Program-made: the position numbers and the translations under genes
Assembly (NCBI GenBank): GCA_910577185.1
Contig: CAJTLR010000038.1
Coordinates: 1-35,577 of the forward strand
DNA length: 35,577 bases
DNA from: an uncultured Acetatifactor sp.
GTDB lineage: Bacteria > Bacillota > Clostridia > Lachnospirales > Lachnospiraceae
Reading direction: 5' to 3'
The notes under the pieces: generated by a model
What the model was told of the DNA's origin: nothing
Seen by the model: only the letters and a program-made list of their open reading frames with translations
The model's database searches: none
Shown: positions 31,844 through 35,577 of the stretch, piece after piece
Numbering within the stretch: position 1 is the first letter of the stretch
Layout: every line of letters begins with the position of its first letter

Positions 31844-32962
31844 CTATTCCACATAGGCAAAATCTTCCAGAAAATGAATACAATTATAGAGCACAAGCAC
31901 GTCCATGCCCTCTTCCGGTCTGTATTTTTTCATAAACTGAAACAGCCTTCCGTTAAAGTAGCGCAAATCCAGCACATAAATGCGCTCATAATGAGACGTC
32001 AGCAGCGGAATCAGACAGTTTGCAAAGGAATCCTTGATCACAAACAGCGTCTTCCCATTGGGGCAGCCTGTCTCAATTTCCACAAAGGCGTGATTGTCAT
32101 CCAGAAAAAATCCATATTTATTTTTGGTATCCAGCCAGGATTCCTCATAGTAGGTATCTTTTACCACATTATAATCATAAGTCACGCTCACCGGGTTCAT
32201 GGTTTCCGGAAAATATTTTATGGAATCTTTCCTCACATTCAGATTCACTTTTGACTGAAGTGTTCCCAGAAAGTCTTCCGTCACTGTCTCCATATTTTCC
32301 ACATGGTAGCGTCCCCCGTATCTGTCCTGGGCCGCCGCCCAGGCCTGATAGCCGTAATAAGCCCCCAGACTGGTCCAGTGATGATCCGTGCGGTAATATA
32401 TCTCCTCGTCCGCATGCTGCCGCAGGGCCGTGTATACATCAATATAATGCTCCGGGCCGATCCTGCTTTCCACCTGCTCCAGAAACCGGACCTGGTCATA
32501 GCAGACCGCAAAAGGAGGCAGCTTGTCCATAATGACATTGTCTGCCGTGGGCACCAGCATAACGGAGGCATTCCACTCGCTGACCAGCTTCTCCAGCAGG
32601 GACAGTTTCTTATTTTCCTGGACAGAAGAAAACTGTTTTGGCAGATGCTGTTCTATCAAATAGTCATCCGCCCCAAGATACACCCCGTTGATTTCCTGTT
32701 TCCCCAGGCATATGTCCATATAAGTCTTTATGGAAATCCATTTTTCCCTGCCGGCAAACTGGTCGGTCAGATAAGTCTCATAATCCCGGGTAAAATCTCC
32801 CTCCAGCAGGGCATTCCAGGAAAACTCCGGCCGGCTGGCCAGCACTTTATTTTCCAGCTCCGAATAAAGTCTGTCCCCATAGATCAAATCCGCAGCGGAA
32901 AAAACCAGTATGACAGATGCGATCAAAATAATTGTAAAAATTGTACTTCTTTTTTCATCCAT
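31844..32962 (-). CDS. DHHW family protein (AlgJ/AlgX-like)
   Basis: This 372-residue protein has an N-terminal membrane anchor (about 8-25) and an extracytoplasmic SGNH-like domain. The signature DHHW is at 193-196 and the likely nucleophile S312 is in IKDSFANCL. DHHW proteins resemble AlgJ/AlgX and accept acyl groups from MBOAT partners to acetylate surface polysaccharides. The ATG at 32962 is about 8 nt after GAGAGGT. The MBOAT gene ends 40 bp upstream on the same strand, the usual pairing. The polymer being modified is not identified. Confidence 0.92.
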   Translation of the reverse strand: MDEKRSTIFTIILIASVILVFSAADLIYGDRLYSELENKVLASRPEFSWNALLEGDFTRDYETYLTDQFAGREKWISIKTYMDICLGKQEINGVYLGADDYLIEQHLPKQFSSVQENKKLSLLEKLVSEWNASVMLVPTADNVIMDKLPPFAVCYDQVRFLEQVESRIGPEHYIDVYTALRQHADEEIYYRTDHHWTSLGAYYGYQAWAAAQDRYGGRYHVENMETVTEDFLGTLQSKVNLNVRKDSIKYFPETMNPVSVTYDYNVVKDTYYEESWLDTKNKYGFFLDDNHAFVEIETGCPNGKTLFVIKDSFANCLIPLLTSHYERIYVLDLRYFNGRLFQFMKKYRPEEGMDVLVLYNCIHFLEDFAYVE

Positions 32963-33002
32963 ATAAAATGACCTCTCTGTACCTTAATTGGGACACATGC
33001 TC

Positions 33003-34415
33003 TTAAAAACGGAAATACAGGAACGGATTATAGGATGCATCCACAATTCCTGCTATGGATAAAATCAAAAGCGCCGCCGGAATAAATTTTTCCCCGAAAT
33101 GGCACAGCGCCAGGTTCACACCGGTGCGGGATTTCCTCAGTCCCTCCACTGCCCTGCCTGCCGCGGGAGTGGATGCAAACGCGGCAATCACCAGCAAAAC
33201 CGCATATTCCCTGCCCAGATAAAGCGCCTGCCGGTCAACCAGCCTGCTGCCCGCTCCTGCCAGTGCCCTGCTGTAGTCCCAGATCTCTGCCGGAGTGCTC
33301 AGCGCAAAAAGCACCCAGCCTCCCAGGACCACAAAAGCGGTGTAAACCATCCCCACGCCGCGGGGCAGCCAGGATAAAACCTTCCCCAGGAATAATTTCT
33401 CCAATATCAGCGCAATGGCAAACCACAGCCCCCACAGCAGAAAGTTCCATCCGGCTCCGTGCCAGATTCCCGTCAGCAGCCAGACAATCAGAATATTCAG
33501 AATCTGCCTGATCATCCCCTTCCGGTTTCCCCCCAGGGGAATGTACACATATTCCCGGAACCAGCTGCCCAGGGAAATATGCCATCTGCGCCAGAACTCC
33601 GTCACCGAGGCGGAGATATACGGATAATTAAAGTTCTCGGGAAAGCGGAACCCAAGCATTTCCCCCAGACCGATGGCCATATCCGAATATCCCGAAAAAT
33701 CGAAGTAAATCTGAAATGCAAAAGCCAGAATTCCCAGCCAGGCCGTCAGGGTACTTCTCTCCCCGAATCCCATGCCGCTGACCGTAACCCATAATTCCCC
33801 GATGTTATTGGCCAGCAGCACTTTCTTTGCAAGCCCCAGGCAGAACCGCTTCATGCCTGCGCTTACAAAATCAAGGGAAACGGCGCGATGGGAAAGCCTG
33901 TCCTGCACATCCCGGTATTTCACGATAGGCCCTGCGATCAGCTGGGGAAACATGGTCACATATACGCCAAAGTCCAGGATATTTTTCTGCACCCGTGCCT
34001 CTCCCCTGTATACATCTATGGTATATGACATGGTCTGGAATGTATAAAAGGAAATTCCGATAGGCAGCGGCAGGTTCAAAAGCGGCAGGGACGTGCCCAG
34101 CAGGGAATTGACTGACTGCACAAGGAAATCCGCATATTTAAAAAAACACAGCACTGCCAGGTTGATACATACCGAGGACAGCAGAATCAGTCTGGCTCTG
34201 CCCTTCCCCCTGGCCCGTTCCAGGAGACGCCCATGGGTATAATCCACTATGGTGGAGAACAGCATCAGCAGCACATACACCGGTTCTCCCCAGGCATAAA
34301 AAATCAGGCTCCCCAAAAAAAGGATGCCGTTTTTCATCCCTCTGGGAGCCAGATAATACAGTATAAAAAACAGTGGCAGAAAACGGAACAAAAATACAAT
34401 ACTGCTGAAAACCAT
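33003..34415 (-). CDS. MBOAT family O-acyltransferase (AlgI/PatA/DltB type)
   Basis: This 470-residue protein has about 11-12 membrane helices. The conserved FWRRWHISLGSWFREYVYIP is at 274-293 and the catalytic histidine H319 in LTGIWHGAGWNF. MBOATs of this group move an acyl group, usually acetyl, across the membrane for polysaccharide O-acetylation. The ATG at 34415 follows GGAG by 8 nt. With the DHHW gene 40 bp downstream it makes a two-component acetylation system. Confidence 0.96.
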   Translation of the reverse strand: MVFSSIVFLFRFLPLFFILYYLAPRGMKNGILFLGSLIFYAWGEPVYVLLMLFSTIVDYTHGRLLERARGKGRARLILLSSVCINLAVLCFFKYADFLVQSVNSLLGTSLPLLNLPLPIGISFYTFQTMSYTIDVYRGEARVQKNILDFGVYVTMFPQLIAGPIVKYRDVQDRLSHRAVSLDFVSAGMKRFCLGLAKKVLLANNIGELWVTVSGMGFGERSTLTAWLGILAFAFQIYFDFSGYSDMAIGLGEMLGFRFPENFNYPYISASVTEFWRRWHISLGSWFREYVYIPLGGNRKGMIRQILNILIVWLLTGIWHGAGWNFLLWGLWFAIALILEKLFLGKVLSWLPRGVGMVYTAFVVLGGWVLFALSTPAEIWDYSRALAGAGSRLVDRQALYLGREYAVLLVIAAFASTPAAGRAVEGLRKSRTGVNLALCHFGEKFIPAALLILSIAGIVDASYNPFLYFRF

Positions 34416-34533
34416 TTTTCTTCTCCATTATGTACCTCAGCGGCATACCACTGCAGATACGAATGCATTGAGACAGTCCCGAATCCGGCATCCCCGGTTC
34501 CGGAACCGCCTCTTTCCGTTATGCGGCGCAAGC

Positions 34534-35217
34534 CTATTCCACGATACCCCGAATGGCATCCAGCGCCAGCTTATTGGCCTCCTGGCACTTTTCCAGTACT
34601 TCCTTCTCGTCGTCCGCATCAATGGCAAATCCTCCAAGCTGGACAAAAACAACGTAATTGCCTATGGTCTCCACCTGGGCTGCCTGTATTTTCCCCAAAT
34701 TCGCCGGATACTGCATGGTGTTGTTAATATTGGCCTCACGGTAGGTATTCAGGGCCTCTTCCACGGCATCCACCTGGTCCTCCTTCGCCCGGATAACCAC
34801 CAGCGCGTCCACATTGTTGCTGATCATGGGGGATTCTGCCATATAATCCTCGTACATATCCGGCGTAATCCCGTAGCTCATCTCCAGCATATCTGCCTCC
34901 ATGAGCATATCCGGCCAATAATTTTCCTCTCCCACGGCTTCCACTACCGCAGACCGGATGCCCTGCATTTCCTCGCTCCAGCCGGAAACCTGTCCCTCTT
35001 CCGGACTCACATCATCCCCGCCCTGGGAAACGGATCCGGATTCCTCCGGCGTACTCTCTTCCCCGGAACCGGTGTCTTCCGGTGTTTCTTCCTCCTGGGT
35101 GACAGAGCCGGTGTCCCCTGAGGAACTCCCCTCCCCGTCATCCCTGCCGCATGCGCCGATACTGAATACAAGTATCCCCGCGCATAAAACTGTCAGCCAT
35201 TTCGTTCTCTTTCTCAT
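34534..35217 (-). CDS. DUF4358-like lipoprotein
   Basis: This 227-residue lipoprotein has a basic N terminus, a hydrophobic segment and a lipobox SIGAC at about 20-24, followed by an acidic Ser/Gly/Glu linker (about 25-80) and a folded domain (about 85-225) resembling DUF4358. Such genes are often next to MBOAT/DHHW pairs in Clostridia. The ATG at 35217 follows GGGAGG by 7 nt. The promoter at 35234-35260 lies right upstream and the tandem 70-bp repeats begin about 55 bp upstream of the start. Function unknown; a role in surface polysaccharide modification is inferred from neighbours. Confidence 0.85.
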   Translation of the reverse strand: MRKRTKWLTVLCAGILVFSIGACGRDDGEGSSSGDTGSVTQEEETPEDTGSGEESTPEESGSVSQGGDDVSPEEGQVSGWSEEMQGIRSAVVEAVGEENYWPDMLMEADMLEMSYGITPDMYEDYMAESPMISNNVDALVVIRAKEDQVDAVEEALNTYREANINNTMQYPANLGKIQAAQVETIGNYVVFVQLGGFAIDADDEKEVLEKCQEANKLALDAIRGIVE

Positions 35218-35233
35218 AATAATCCTCCCTGTC

Positions 35234-35260
35234 ATTATAGCATGCTTTTAATCCAGTCAT
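35234..35260 (-). promoter_or_regulatory. extended -10 promoter for the lipoprotein-MBOAT operon
   Basis: The minus strand has a perfect TATAAT at 35239-35234 preceded by TGC (extended -10). A -35 match is poor (ATGACT with 15-nt spacing). A start at about 35227 would leave a very short leader and cut into the SD, so the true start may differ or a further promoter may lie inside the repeats. Confidence 0.55.
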
Positions 35261-35270
35261 GCCATGAATG

Positions 35271-35577
35271 TAGAAACACGCACTTCTGTTTCGATATGAT
35301 ACCATGATTTTCTGCGCCCTGGCGCACATGGCATCAAAAGTCGAAACACGCTCTTCTGTTTCGATATGATACCATGATTTTGTGCGCCCTGGCGCACATG
35401 GCATCAGAAGTCGAAACACGCTCTTCTGTTTCGATATGATACCATGATTCTCTGCGCCCTGGCGCACATGGCATCAGAAGTCGAAACACGCTCTTCTGTT
35501 TCGATATGATACCATAATTCTCTGCGCTTCAGCGCACATGGCATCAGAAGTCGAAACACGCACTTCTGTTTCGATAT
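35271..35577. repeat. tandem array of 70-bp nested-palindrome units
   Basis: Four full units start at 35271, 35341, 35411 and 35481, and a fifth begins at 35551 and leaves the window. Each unit holds an inverted repeat CGAAACA/TGTTTCG and a second, nested one: outer arms GATACCATG/CATGGCATC around inner arms TGCGCC/GGCGCA. The fourth unit has TGCGC-TTCA-GCGCA instead of TGCGCC-CT-GGCGCA, so the stem stays paired while the loop changes. There are no variable spacers. It lies upstream of the lipoprotein promoter. Confidence 0.95.

Noticed and set aside
35138..35467. 109-codon minus-strand frame across the tandem repeats
   Set aside because: The 70-bp period is not a multiple of three, so each unit is read in a different frame, and the frame ends inside the lipoprotein gene.
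35271..35577. CRISPR-like array at the right edge
   Set aside because: The whole 70-bp unit repeats with near identity and there are no unique spacers between repeats; the palindromes fill the unit.

Overview
The window looks like a chromosomal segment of an anaerobic Clostridia species, most likely Lachnospiraceae. The evidence is a two-subunit class I fumarase, a BofA/YaaL pair, a secretin-free Tad pilus locus of Gram-positive type, flagellin with FliS and a DUF6240-like protein, and a DUF4358-like lipoprotein beside MBOAT and DHHW genes. Family names come from recognising motifs in the translations; no database search was run. Nearly every gene lies on the minus strand, so the window reads functionally from right to left. 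TTG start codons with good Shine-Dalgarno (SD) sequences are common.

Right to left: (1) 35271-35577 is a tandem array of a 70-bp unit with nested palindromes that runs off the window. (2) 35217-27577 is a probable transcription unit: DUF4358 lipoprotein, MBOAT acyltransferase, DHHW protein, HAD phosphatase, KsgA and a GH95 fucosidase-like enzyme, closed by a terminator at 27505-27555. (3) A promoter at 27467-27496 drives a TPR/acidic-repeat/AAA-like protein followed by the glycogen branching enzyme GlgB, with a terminator at 22205-22242. (4) 22029-16926 holds a large FliK-like DUF6240-type protein, flagellin and FliS. (5) 16680-16976 is a YaaL-like gene on the plus strand, divergent from bofA. 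(6) 15703-5536 is an eleven-gene Tad locus (prepilin peptidase, CpaE, CpaF, TadB, TadC, Flp pilin, DUF5702-like, TadE-like with two Ada-like metal sites, second prepilin peptidase, TadE, FHA protein) behind a near-consensus promoter. (7) 5345-1400 has a promoter, rhomboid protease, flavodoxin-SCP2 protein, HIT protein and both fumarase subunits, followed by an apparent gene remnant. (8) tRNA-Ser(GCT) has its own consensus promoter and terminator.

The most unusual signal is a 92-bp dispersed element present four times (7153-7244, 17409-17500, 29899-29990, 30949-31040). Each copy sits directly upstream of an otherwise unrelated minus-strand gene (tadE, fliS, GH95, ksgA). In the sense direction it has an AT-rich hairpin, then two interleaved inverted repeats in a-b-a'-b' order, as in an H-type pseudoknot, then AAAUGGGG exactly 6 nt before the start codon in all four copies. 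A second element of similar architecture (hairpins, GGAGG, 6 nt, ATG) lies upstream of bofA but leads only into a four-codon ORF. Together they suggest a family of dispersed translation-leader elements. Whether they are mobile, regulatory or both cannot be decided from this window.
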